Below, piece after piece: positions 42,301 through 50,240 of a stretch of DNA of 64,000 nucleotides. The stretch lies in the NCBI GenBank assembly GCA_916610825.1, contig OU744454.1, positions 87,001 through 151,000 on the forward strand, read 5' to 3'. The notes beneath the pieces were generated by a model. That model was given only the letters and a program-made list of their open reading frames with translations, had not been told where the DNA came from and did no database searches. Every line of letters starts with the position of its first letter. Positions within the stretch are counted from its first letter, which is position 1. Origin of the DNA: Haliclystus octoradiatus. Taxonomy: Eukaryota; Cnidaria; Staurozoa; Stauromedusae; Haliclystidae. The translations under genes and the position numbers were made by a program.

Positions 42301-44235
42301 TTTAAAGTAAGCTCTATTTAACATTGTCAAAACATAAAACTTCAAAAAAATTATTGAGCAATGTAGTGCATGGATATTATAGTTTGCAAGTTACAAAGAT
42401 TACAAGGTTTTGACTGCATCGTTGTAATCTTGTGTCGGCTCAAGATCACGTGACTGCGTTTCGCGCCAAATTCAACATAATCTGACCGCGCGGCCGAGAA
42501 CAATAGAGTTGCCAATCCCTGTATTCTATAATCTATGATCAGTCATAGTACAGGCACATGCAATTATTAATCATGACATGGAAAACTGGGATTAGATCAA
42601 ATCATTCATCATTGAAAAACAAACAGCCTGCTAGTGCTCGAAATTACATATATTTTACTACAAAACAATGCGAGGCCACTTTAAGAAAAGGTGCGTCAAA
42701 ACAATTAATCAAGATATCAATCTTTCGAATTGTGATGTGGTTCACTGAGTAAGTAGATATGTATACATTTAATTCTTACCGTTGATTCCAGCATGTTTTA
42801 CAATAGCAGACACTCCGCCCAGCTTTCCACCTAGGGGCTTCTTCATCTTTTTCAGCAACACTACAATTAGGCCTGCAACACATTGGTGCTGTGCAATCCA
42901 AACAAATATAACTGGCGTTTTTCAAACATGATCTACAAGGAGTGGGATTCATCGTCTTTTCTCGTCAGCGTGCTGAACAGAAAGAACGTAAACCCAATCG
43001 ACCAGCTTATGTCAATTCTTGAAATTGGCGCCAATTTCTTCTTTGACTAGTGAAAAACCCCATGAATTACGTAACAGGAGTCTATTACTTATTAATTAAA
43101 AAAGGATGGGTAGTAGTTATTATTGAAACCATAGATAAATAGGCAAACGAGGTACGAAAATAATTACAGTCGTTCAAGAAAGCCACACTTCAGCGAACGC
43201 CATTATGAAATAGATACAAGCTGTCATGGCAACGATATTTGACTGATTTATATTCACGCCACGCCTCCTATTTTCCCAAAATAGAATATCATAGCACGGC
43301 TTCAGTCGTGCAGCTCGACTAGGGCTAGTCGAGCCGCGCGGCTTAGCCAAACTTGGCCGGGCCAAATTGAATCAAACGTCGAACCAATAGTCGTGCCGCG
43401 CCAAATCTGCCTCAAAAGTTTAGCGCGGCTCATGTGCAACACGACGTTTGACCTAGGCCTAAGGCTTCCGTTTGTAATCACGTATACCTTGTAAATGTAA
43501 ATCACTGTCTGTAATGTATTAACTCTCTTCACGTCTGCCCTTCGTGGCGACAACATCTACATTAGCAAGGCTGGTCCACCTTCATAGAGGCTCTGAAAAT
43601 CAATGGTCATATTAACCCTTATTCATTCTCTCCCTGTAGGTGGCCAGCTACAGTTATTATTACATCAAATATATCTATATCAGAATCTCCTCTGTACGCC
43701 TGTGGTAATTAATAGTCATCGACTCATTCCACCCGCTACAGACTACTCTAAAACTTCCCCTTGGTGAATTTAGCTTAAACTAATATTCGGTGGCCAGACT
43801 GAAAAGTTTGTTGTGCGCGCCTGAGATCTCATGCAGCACACTTTTTTACGCAGTCTTTCAACTAAATTTAATTAAATCTCAAGCGCGCAAATTGCAATAT
43901 TTTATAGGGGCCAAGTGGTGTTTGTGCTGCTGCTGTGGTCTTACACTTTTCCAGCTCTATGGTCTCAGACTCTCAGGGGTGGTAGGTTATAATTAGCAGA
44001 ACACACATCACAACTCAGTAGAAGCAAGTACCTACCTTTTGTGTATAGACGGACATCGATTTAATACTTTCAATAATCCAATTGACCCAGAGTGAAATAG
44101 CTTTGGTTTTTCACTTGATTCTAGTAAGTGCAATAGTCTCAATATGATAGCTACGATGATTATGAAAATCAAAGCGCCATGCGGTAGTATTACATATTTA
44201 TCAACAGAAGATTCGAAAGCATGCAGAGATAGCAT
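30027..44235 (-). CDS. ABHD2: ABHD2 orthologue, alpha/beta hydrolase
   Basis: Eight exons in transcript order: 44036-44235, 33344-33518, 32730-32919, 32463-32649, 32172-32369, 32023-32092, 31275-31359 and 30027-30181. Phases match throughout, giving 419 residues; human ABHD2 has about 425. A membrane anchor (HGALIFIIIVAIILRLL) lies near residues 19-36. WGKSGHVQSLL and PGIGNHSD follow. The nucleophile elbow is GFSMGG with Ser217, the acid is Asp352 or 353 in NASDDP, and the histidine is in HGGHLGFFEG (384). The family hydrolyses monoacylglycerol and esters; in mammals ABHD2 responds to progesterone. The first intron (10.5 kb) is full of transposons. Two exon ends are repeated as minisatellites (see 31419 and 33000). 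Confidence 0.94.
30237..31110. repeat. 84-bp tandem repeat in the last ABHD2 intron
   Basis: The unit contains GATAGTTCATGAACTCATAC, GCTATCCCATTAGTT and ACTGAAAGAGATCCATTTTA. One copy is at 30237-30309 and about four more at 30781-31100, separated by an inserted retroelement fragment. Because 84 is divisible by three, both strands stay open across the array. This explains the repetitive frames, which are not genes. Confidence 0.9.
30313..30773 (-). mobile_element. 5'-truncated non-LTR retrotransposon within the 84-bp array
   Basis: On the minus strand the C-terminal RT piece reads LTFKALYGLAPLYLRDIL and, later, SFGDRAFSVVAPILWNSLPD, up to a stop at 30497. It continues into a 3' UTR with AGGCGCTATATAAATGCC-like sequence and an (ATT)n tail. 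ATTTTAA flanks the insertion (left about 30303-30309, right about 30767-30773), consistent with a target duplication. Confidence 0.75.
31419..32050. repeat. 43-bp minisatellite duplicating an ABHD2 exon end and splice donor
   Basis: About 16 copies of a core TTGAATTGCAAACAT are present. Twelve are full 43-bp units carrying ATTCTTCATATAGCTAGC, and four are short units ending in CATTCAGGACT or CATTCAGAACT. Read on the minus strand, each full unit gives GCTAGCTATATGAAGAAT followed by GTATGT. This is exactly the last 18 nt of the exon at 32023-32092 plus its donor. The array thus begins inside the exon and extends about 600 bp into the intron. Confidence 0.93.
33000..33395. repeat. About 85-bp tandem repeat duplicating the end of ABHD2 exon 2
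   Basis: Four degenerate intronic copies (about 33001, 33083, 33175, 33257) plus the true exon end at 33344-33395 share TCACAATCAGG and CATATCATA. On the minus strand these encode VVYDMFRPDCE, and three of them keep a donor-like GTAGGC after a short GARAAG or AAG stretch. The spacer contains AACAATCAACAGACAAACAA. Confidence 0.88.
33519..36174. other. Part of ABHD2 intron 1 with low-complexity and MITE-like DNA
   Basis: Short repeats at 33810-33980 (CCTGTCTATAGTGGTCA and a variant copy) and AGTAACG/TTACTT-rich inverted words at 35480-35670 look like ends of non-autonomous elements, but boundaries could not be fixed. Two minus-strand frames of 69 and 87 codons at 34348-34753 show no recognisable protein. 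Confidence 0.4.
36175..36513 (+). repeat. LTR with adjacent primer-binding-like sequence
   Basis: It starts TGTAGTGGATTG and ends CCGCTACA (TG...CA). It is followed by TATTGGCGACACCGACGAC, the form of a tRNA primer binding site. The last 285 bp recur at 43458-43740. No gag or pol is present between them, so both are relics of one LTR family in direct orientation. Confidence 0.65.
36960..37337. mobile_element. Second copy of MITE family A, inverse orientation
   Basis: It shares with 4735-5077, in inverse orientation, the words ATGTCGGACAAAGA and GGTCAACAAAGATAGA. Its end is CTGAGTTACATTATCTTGGT followed by TCTATAATAATATCTTG, directly before the Harbinger transposase start. Confidence 0.6.
37346..38620 (+). 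CDS. PIF/Harbinger transposase (HARBI1-like nuclease)
   Basis: The frame gives 424 residues from the ATG at 37346 with no break. A DDE_Tnp_4 nuclease is visible: Asp190 in AAVDGSHI, Asp281 in LILGDSAF and Glu318 in VIEGAFGQLKGRW, with YYNYRLSRCR before it and ALSCIVLHNICI after it. The basic N-terminus (RRRRSRYFVLL, KKKRHRQLRN) is followed by FRISRKMFCYIL, usual for the family. A Myb-like partner gene lies convergently downstream, as expected for a two-gene Harbinger element. Intactness suggests recent activity or a recent arrival. It lies in ABHD2 intron 1, antisense to that gene. The terminal repeats of the element itself were not identified. Confidence 0.93.
   Translation: MIAASRRRRSRYFVLLSHFITRKKKRHRQLRNLVLCMLLNEEENSISERSCRRVPRNSGWWYTVWTTYTDRRFKETFRISRKMFCYILQAVKPKLMRETITEEPISPACRLAIYLYRMARGDYFFSILQMCGYGVSTVSTIVCDVSDPIVSTLWDKHVDKLLPKTEAEMKEKMLDTEERWQFPCSWAAVDGSHIPIKCPAGGAEARKEYHNFKNFYSIVMMAMVDARSRFVWASCGFPGNSHDSVIFKATKMHQSLSDGKYFPDLKQQLGNTTSPPLILGDSAFEMESWLTKPFTNAVLTPEQRYYNYRLSRCRMVIEGAFGQLKGRWRVLTRKHEGGIFQCKIGALSCIVLHNICIERGDSLPSQLDLTFDPVTHQRRDREAIREILEMNCSARIVDNSAHTGSRLREEMKNKLWKEKRTGCI
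38621..39767. other. Spacer between the two Harbinger genes
   Basis: Mostly AT-rich DNA with no frame or repeat that I recognise. It probably holds the two 3' UTRs of the convergent Harbinger genes. Confidence 0.4.
39768..42952 (-). pseudogene. Harbinger Myb/SANT-like partner gene, decayed
   Basis: Exon 1, 42780-42952, encodes MNPTPCRSCLKNASYICLD and more CxxC pairs (CCRPNC, CYCKTC), a small cysteine-rich zinc module. Its donor joins in phase with an acceptor at 40706. Exon 2 has the Myb-like part (RWTDAQMSDLVDIVIKNE, VLIYTNQKFQRNND) and then KQKLGAWFLPLYECIKTRDS. The frame breaks near 40400, where a GTAT-rich stretch has expanded, and again near 40060. The C-terminal frame 39768-39992 keeps the usual KETRKHKLQLTKLLL helix. 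This class of protein binds the element's DNA and helps import the nuclease. The intron is occupied by a 1.71-kb TIR element. Confidence 0.78.
40828..42537. mobile_element. 1.71-kb TIR element with 7-bp TSD
   Basis: There are 31-bp perfect TIRs, beginning CATAGATTATAGAATACAGG at 40828 and the inverse ending at 42537. ATCAGTC flanks both sides (40821-40827 and 42538-42544). Subterminal inverse words (CTTGAGCCGACACA and TGTGTCGGCTCAAG) lie further in. The interior has no transposase; a frame of 86 codons at 41712-41972 is not recognisable. The superfamily is unresolved. It inserted into the intron of the Harbinger Myb-like gene. Confidence 0.88.
43458..43740 (+). repeat. 5'-truncated LTR, same family as 36175
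   Basis: It is near-identical to 36226-36513, from CTAAGGCTTCCGTTTGTAAT to CCACCCGCTACA. Left of it (43160-43450) is a GC-richer hairpin-forming stretch (CGACTAGGGCTAGTCG) without coding capacity. Confidence 0.75.
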
Positions 44236-44527
44236 CTTTATCAGACTGCAGCTCGTCGGAACGGCACCGCCTCAAATAATATCTAGCATATCAAGTGTCA
44301 GATATTGTTGAATAAATAATATGCCAAAAAGACCAACAGCAACAACAATTATAAATGGACATTCAGCAAAATATGTTGTGAGGAGCGAGGCCAGTGCAAC
44401 AGGGCAGACAAGATCGGACTCCACTCAACTAATCAAGATCGCCCGTCTCCTGTTCGAACGTTCGGCTGGAGAGTTTCTAGTTCACCTTGTTTGAGACAGG
44501 AGCGAAAGACTTTGTCACCATTCTTAT
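44236..44527. promoter_or_regulatory. Divergent promoter region ABHD2 / FLAD1
   Basis: The two start codons face away from each other, 292 bp apart, so both 5' UTRs and the core promoters must share this interval. I see no convincing TATA box. It includes a GC-rich patch around 44385-44470. Confidence 0.6.
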
Positions 44528-46551
44528 ATGGAGGGAATTCACTCCAAAGTCGACGGCACATCTAGCAAATTAACTGCTGCAATCCTTATCATTGGTGATG
44601 AAATTCTCTCTGGTCAAACGGCAGACACAAATTCACGTTTTCTATTGAGTAGCTTGTGGCATCTTGGTATATCTGTAAAACGTGTTTGTGTAATCGAAGA
44701 CAATGTCAATGACATTAGCAGATTCGTTAATGACTTATCTCAACTTTACTCTTTTTTATTTACAACTGGAGGGATAGGCCCCACTCATGACGACGTCACA
44801 TTTGCTGGTGTTGCGACAGCTGTGGATGAACCCTTGGTACTAAATGAAGATATGTTGGATATCTTACGCCGAGCAATTAAACCGAAGAATGAGAACGAGG
44901 CATTTATGAAAATGGCTCTTCTGCCAAAATCAGCCCACCTCGATTTCAATCCCAAAAGTGAATCCTCGTCACCCTTATTTCCTATGATATCATTAAATAA
45001 TATCATCATTTTGCCTGGTATTCCCAAGTACATGAAGCAGGCATTTTGCGTCTTCCAATCAAAATACGCTCGTAATGGTTGTATATTCTTTCGTCATAAT
45101 TTGTACTTAAAAACAAATGAAACGGCAATTGCACATCTGCTGGATGACATTGCAAATGAATTTAAAGACCGCGCCCATCTTGGCTCCTACCCTGCTGTCA
45201 ATCAATCAGATACCTATTGTGTTAAAGTTGCCATAGAAACAGATTCAAAAGATACTGCTGATTGTGTATTAACAAAACTTACGAGCGCCATCGAAGCAGA
45301 CAGTATCCTCAGAATAACACGTTGCTCGTCTGTAGATGCTGATAATGGTAAGGAAATCCCCTCAACTGATGTTCTCCCATCAGCAGGTAACCCAGGATAT
45401 TTATAAAACGATGTTCCAGAAAGAGATGGAGTCTAGACAATAAATACCTGACCAAACTTTAAAGAGAACCTTCTGCCATCTGATTGGCTGATAAACTGAA
45501 ATAAATGCCTTTTCAAAGGCATACAATTGACTGGCGGTCTTTGCGTTTGATCTTCAAATATGGTTAGTTGTGCACACTACTTGTGGCTTGAGAAATGGTG
45601 TTCATTTTCCAAACTTTAAGCCCACAAGGCACCATGGTCAATCTTACGCCGTAAACATCACTCAGGTACAATTGACCAATATCAAATGACATGGTGATCT
45701 GTACATAGGTAGACACAGCGACCTTTCTAGACAGGTGAATGACCTCATTGCAGAGGTCTCCATTTTATAGGAGCATTATTGATATCAGAGTTATATTTAG
45801 CTCTATTAGATGGCGAGATCTAACAATTATTTGTACGTTTCTCTTCAATCTAGATTTTGTGTTGCCCCAAACTCACATTGCAGACCTAACTGCGGTTTCT
45901 AACTACTCCCATCTTGGTTGCGCCTTCAAAAGTGCATGGGCTGTTGTCAATGAAACTCTGGATATATATTCTCTGAATGAAGTATGCCTTGGTTTTAATG
46001 GTGGCAAAGATTGTACTGTTCTTTTGCATCTATGGTTGGCTGCTGTCAAACAAAGACTTGGCTACCTGCCACACAATCTCCAAATGCTTTATATCAAGTC
46101 CAATGATCCGTTTGAAGAAGCAGAGACGTTTGTTGATCAATGTGTGAAATTGTATCATCTCAATGTCATAACACTTTGTGCGCCCATCAAAGAAGGAATG
46201 TTTAATCTTAAACAGACCAACCCAAGGATTAAGGCTTGTTTAATGGGCACCAGACGTCATGACCCCTACTCCAGTTCACTGAGGCCTTTCTCACCGACTG
46301 ACGATGATTGGGCACGATTTATGCGCATAAACCCTATCCTAGACTGGTCTTATCAGGACGTTTGGTATTTTTTAAGAACATTTCAAATACCTTACTGCAG
46401 CCTGTATGATCAAGGGTACACCTCTCTTGGGTGTAGGACTAATACAAGCCCAAATCCAAAGCTTCTGAGTGAAAACGGACATTATCTACCAGCATACTCC
46501 CTTGTGGAGGAAACAGATGAACGTCTAGGACGCAATCAAGGATCAAAATAA
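44528..46551 (+). CDS. FLAD1: FAD synthase (FLAD1), two domains
   Basis: Two exons, 44528-45386 and 45884-46551, joined in phase 1, encode 508 residues. The N-terminal MoaB/Mog-like domain starts AAILIIGDEILSGQTADTN and has FTTGGIGPTHDDVT at about 78. The C-terminal PAPS-reductase-type domain is the FMN adenylyltransferase: CLGFNGGKDCTVLLHLWL near residue 325, CLMGTRRHDPYSSSLRPFS, FMRINPILDWSYQDVW and LYDQGYTSLGCRTNT. The enzyme makes FAD from FMN and ATP; in animals the N-terminal domain can hydrolyse FAD. The length is close to the shorter human isoform. It has a single intron and shares its upstream region with ABHD2. CRY-DASH, which uses FAD, is on the same contig, but no functional link is implied. 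Confidence 0.95.
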
Positions 46552-46929
46552 TGCAATATTTAAATTCAATATTTAGGTCTATAAATTAAATCTAGAAGGT
46601 GATAAAATTGCCAATTTTAATCAGAATTGGGTGCCGTTATGCTGCCTGCATCGTTGGTTGTAAGATGTATATGCTATATTAAATTATGCTTTCATGTCTA
46701 ATTATGATAATTTATTTGAAGGAATTAGTAATCATCATTATCTTCATTTATTTGAAATAGCATAACAGATAGCAGATACCATTACATAAAATGGGAAATG
46801 TACTGTTTACAGAATAACGATTATTTATAAAACATCAAAATACAGTACAAATAAATAAAATCTTAATTAAAATTACACTAGATTAAATTTAAATCTAGAT
46901 CTAAATTAATTTATGTATATAATGATTAG
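46552..46929. other. FLAD1 downstream region
   Basis: AT-rich DNA with several AATAAA-type words (for example near 46853). No other feature is seen. Confidence 0.4.
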
Positions 46930-47215
46930 GGACGGTGACTTGATAGATGAATAAACTCATTTACTAAAGGCAAAACATGAATAAAGTGATGAATTAGCAG
47001 AGCTGTAATAGAAATTAATTAGAAAAGAGACATTCTCTCCGATACTCAGAGTTACGCACGATTGCGCTCATTGCATTAATACTGTAGCCTTTGATGTTTG
47101 CAGGCACATTGCTCATTTGAATAAAACTAACTATGATAAAACCGTCAGATGAGCGCTATCGTGCGACATTCTGAGCAACGGAGAAAATGTCTTTTATCCA
47201 ATTAATTTCTATAGA
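46930..47215. mobile_element. Decayed PLE termini, inverted pair
   Basis: It contains a mutated hammerhead: CCGT, CAGATGA (for CTGATGA), GCGC-type stem II, GACA (for GAAA), ending ACGG at 47142-47181. A matching inverse stretch lies around 47030-47070. The motif GAATTAGCAGAGCTGTAATA resembles the AAGCAGAGCTGTATAGATAT in the termini at 53360 and 53650. Core changes should abolish cleavage. Confidence 0.6.
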
Positions 47216-47284
47216 TATATATATATATATAGTAGATCAAAGATCACGAGTTTATTCCGTTACTCTGAGTTTCGCGTAAAGACG

Positions 47285-48440
47285 TTGTCGCTGAAATCTG
47301 CGAAATAGTCGACCTTTTCTTATTAGAAAAAATTGCGAAAAAGTATGGCATAAAAAACGTTGGCCTATACAGAGATGACGGTATTGCATTATTAAAGAAT
47401 ACGTCAGGACCACAAGCGGAAAGAACTAGAAAAGGTATTGTGAAAATCTTCAAAAGTAACGGACTAGGCATTACTATCAACACAAACTTGAAAACAATAG
47501 ATTTTTTAGATGTTACCCTCGACTTGAGTAATGGATCTTACAAGCCCTACACAAAACCAAACAACCATCCGTCCTACATTAACGCAGAATCTAATCATCC
47601 CCGGAGCATTATCAAGCAGATACCGATAGCAGTAAGTCAAAGAATCTCCGATCTATCCATCAATCAGGATGTCTTCGATAATTGTAAAGGCCCATACGTA
47701 TCTGCATTGAAATCCAGCGGGCATAATCCAGAGTTCACCTACAAGCAACGCCGGCCATTAACAGAAAAAGGAACATAATCTGGTTTAACCCGCCGTTCTG
47801 CCAAAATGTGGATACCAACATTGCAAAGAAATTTTTAGCGATGATTGACAAATACTTTCCGAAGGCCCATAGACTCCACAAAATTTTTAATAGAAATAAT
47901 GTCAAGGTATCCTACAGCTGTATGGCAAATGTCGAAACTATAATTAGAAGCCATAACAATAAAGTCCTAAGTGACAATGGCAGCACTAAACCTAAAAAGA
48001 CTTGCAACTGCCGCAACAAAGACAATTGCCCATTGGACAAAAAATGCCTATCCTCAAGTCTCGTTTACAAGGCCAACGTCACAACGGCACATGACAGCGT
48101 AGGCCAAAACTACATCGGTTTGACGGAAGGCACTTTCAAGCAGCGCGCAGCCCAACATAAGATGTCCTTCAAAACAAAGAAATATGCAAACAGCACAGAG
48201 TTATCCAAACACATTTGGAAGCTCAAAGAGAAGCATATCAATTACAGCATAAAATGGTCAATACTAGCCACAGCGGCTGCCTATAGTAACAAAACTAAAA
48301 AATGTAACCTATGCCTAACGGAGAAATTCCATATAATTTATTATAAACATGACAATTTACTAAATAAAAGAACGGAACTCATTTCTAAGTGCCGACACGA
48401 GAACAAATATTATTTAAGAAACTATAAGAATAACAAGTAG
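47285..48440 (+). pseudogene. PLE RT C-terminus and GIY-YIG endonuclease, frameshifted
   Basis: The frame begins abruptly with VAEICEIVDLFLLEKIAK and the RT active site YRDDG, so the N-terminal half of RT is missing. It then runs through DFLDVTLDL and SNHPRSIIKQIPIAVSQRIS to a frameshift near 47769. The second frame (to 48440) has the cysteine set CNCRNKDNCPLDKKC, then LVYKANVTT and NYIGLTEGTFKQR, the GIY-YIG core of PLEs, and the C-terminal KKCNLCLTEKFHI. PLE endonucleases make the nick that primes reverse transcription. The truncation and frameshift make this copy inactive. Confidence 0.88.
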
Positions 48441-48560
48441 ATATTTAACAATAGCATCGATAATACAATAGAATGTAATAAATATATTTAAACAATAGAA
48501 ACGCTTCATTAAGTCATGTATATACTTGAGCACACCGTAATGATTTTTCATTTAATAAAA

Positions 48561-48600
48561 CCGTCTGAAGAGCGTCTTTACGCGAAACTCAGAGTAACGG
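48561..48600 (+). ncRNA. Hammerhead ribozyme, type I, in the PLE terminus
   Basis: CCGT (stem I), CTGAAGA, GCGT-CTTT-ACGC (stem II), GAAA, CU-CAG-AG (short stem III), UA, then ACGG pairing with CCGT. All core positions fit the hammerhead consensus; cleavage is expected after the A at 48596. Confidence 0.85.
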
Positions 48601-48842
48601 AATAAACTCGTGATCTTTGATCTACTATTTATATTGCTCTGCTTTTAGCATTGAGCACTCAAATTGATGTTCTGCCCACACAATTACTTTATTATTATAT
48701 ATATATATATATATAATAATTAATTAAAAAATTAATTGTATTGAGTGTGAACTCTTATACACACATGTATATGAAAGTGCTCAATGTTTTTTAGGACAGA
48801 GCATAATATAGAGTATAAAACAGAGACGAGGCAAAGCCTTTT

Positions 48843-48885
48843 CCGTAACTCGGAGTTTCACGCTTTTATTGCGATCTTCAGACGG
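48843..48885 (-). ncRNA. Hammerhead ribozyme, type I
   Basis: Minus strand: CCGT, CTGAAGA, stem II CGC/GCG with an AATAAAA loop, GAAA, CU-CCG-AG, UU, ACGG. Stem I is CCGU/ACGG. It sits in the left arm of the palindrome; the mirror copy at 49179-49213 is truncated and lacks the cleavage site. Confidence 0.8.
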
Positions 48886-49213
48886 TGATACTAAAAAATT
48901 AAAAACATACGATTACTCCTAAACATATATACATGAGTGCGATATCTAGCTATTGTTATCTACAATGAGTTACTGATAAATTAATATTTTTATTGTTTGT
49001 TTACAAAGGCATATTGTTGTAAATTTCTTAATGTCTACGATTTACAACAATATGCCTTTGTAAACAAACAATAAAAATATTAATTTATCAGTAACCCATT
49101 GTAGATAACAATAGCTAGATATCGCACTCATGTATATATGTTTAGGAGTAATCGCATGTTTTTAATTTTTTAGTATCACCGTCTGAAGATCGCAATAAAA
49201 GCGTGAAACTCAG
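48843..49213. repeat. 371-bp palindrome of two PLE ends, head to head
   Basis: The left arm (48843 to about 49030) and the right arm (about 49036 to 49213) are near-perfect reverse complements centred near 49033. They share TTACAAAGGCATATTGTTGT and CTATTGTTATCTACAATG-type words. The outer ends of both arms are hammerhead sequences. The right one is cut off after GAAACTCAG by the start of the non-LTR element. Confidence 0.85.
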
Positions 49214-49487
49214 ACAGTCCACGTCTACATTGATAAAGACCATAAGAAAAAATATTTGAGCTTCACAACTTTTGACACAGGTAAAATTGTCGTCAGAAAT
49301 AATTCTGGTATTAAAGCTTTCGAAAATACACATTTACCAGCTAGCTTTAAAAGCAGTTATTGGCTGTAGCCACGTGCAGTTAAATAAGTCCGCCATTTTG
49401 ACAGAAAGTTTAGCCTCATCCTCACGACAAGATCTTGTCTCGCATCCAATCAATCTCCTTGACGACGACGAGCTTTCTGATGTTTCC

Positions 49488-50234
49488 ATGACAACAAGAT
49501 GCGAAAGTTCAGTAGAAGACGATTTAAATGTAAATGTTAATGTGAATAAACAATTTCGTGAGCTTGAACAACAATATCATTGCCAACAACATCAAATCAA
49601 TATATTGATTAAGAAAGTCACCGATCTTTCACAACAAAACACTAATTTAAAGTCAGAAATCGAACACCTTAAAAGCAGCATAGACTCCCAAGAACAACAA
49701 AACAGAAACTACCCAATCATAAAAGATCCAAATAGTAACTTTAGTAAGACATACGCGGAAGCAGTATCTGCAATCCCTATTGCAACCCTAGCAAAACAAA
49801 TTAAATTTGAACAAAATGCTCAAGAACAACGTAGATGTAACATAATTGTAACTGGATTAGAAAAAAGTGATGTACAAACAGATATGGAATTATTACAAGA
49901 GATGTCAAAAGACCTCGGAGTAGATATAAATCCATCGCAATCTATTGTAAGAAGAATTGGCACACCTAATCCAGGTAGACCTCAGCGTATTCTTGCAAAA
50001 TTAAATATTGATAAGAGAAGGCAGATAATGCAAGTTTCGAGGAATCTTCGAACACTCCCAAAATATGATGGGGTGTTCATCTCCCCAGATCTTACACCTA
50101 CAGAGCAAAAAGTTGCCTATGAATTGAGATGTGAATTAAGACGAAAACGACAAGAATTTCCAAACCTTATTTTCAAAATTAGTTCAGGAAAAGTTGTTGA
50201 ATTCCCCATTGCTTCAGTTTTCTCTCAAGATTGA
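49488..50234 (+). CDS. ORF1 protein of the non-LTR element (coiled coil + RRM-like)
   Basis: The frame is open from about 49272, but the first ATG is at 49488, giving 248 residues. A coiled coil (FRELEQQYHCQQHQINILIK and SEIEHLKSSIDSQEQQN) is followed by an L1-ORF1-like RRM segment, RRCNIIVTGLEKSD, LVDINPSQS-type spacing and RPQRILAKLNIDKRRQIM, then ISPDLTPTEQKVAYELR. Such proteins form trimers that bind the element RNA. It ends in TGA at 50232-50234, directly followed in the same frame by ORF2. Confidence 0.82.
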   Translation: MTTRCESSVEDDLNVNVNVNKQFRELEQQYHCQQHQINILIKKVTDLSQQNTNLKSEIEHLKSSIDSQEQQNRNYPIIKDPNSNFSKTYAEAVSAIPIATLAKQIKFEQNAQEQRRCNIIVTGLEKSDVQTDMELLQEMSKDLGVDINPSQSIVRRIGTPNPGRPQRILAKLNIDKRRQIMQVSRNLRTLPKYDGVFISPDLTPTEQKVAYELRCELRRKRQEFPNLIFKISSGKVVEFPIASVFSQD

Positions 50235-50240
50235 CTAAAC
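50232..50240 (+). promoter_or_regulatory. Candidate stop-codon readthrough site UGA-CUA between ORF1 and ORF2
   Basis: The sequence is CAA GAT TGA CTA AAC, and ORF2 continues in the same frame from CTA at 50235. UGA followed by CUA is a known leaky context in viruses and animals. No in-frame ATG occurs before APE motif I; the first is at 50340. Confidence 0.5.

Larger units (their letters stand above)
47230..48640 (+). mobile_element. Penelope-like element copy A, 5'-truncated, inverted terminal repeats
   Basis: AGTAGATCAAAGATCACGAG at 47231 continues to GCGTAAAGACG at 47284; the inverse follows the coding part at 48574-48627. The left copy is a partial hammerhead on the minus strand and the right copy is a full one on the plus strand. 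An RT plus GIY-YIG coding region lies between. Confidence 0.85.

Noticed and set aside
45739..45883. Upstream extension of the second FLAD1 exon
   Set aside because: The frame is open but homology and the acceptor at 45882-45883 place the exon start at 45884, in phase with the donor at 45387.
47142..47181. Hammerhead at 47142 as a functional ribozyme
   Set aside because: Core changes CTGATGA to CAGATGA and GAAA to GACA should prevent cleavage; kept only as a decayed PLE terminus.
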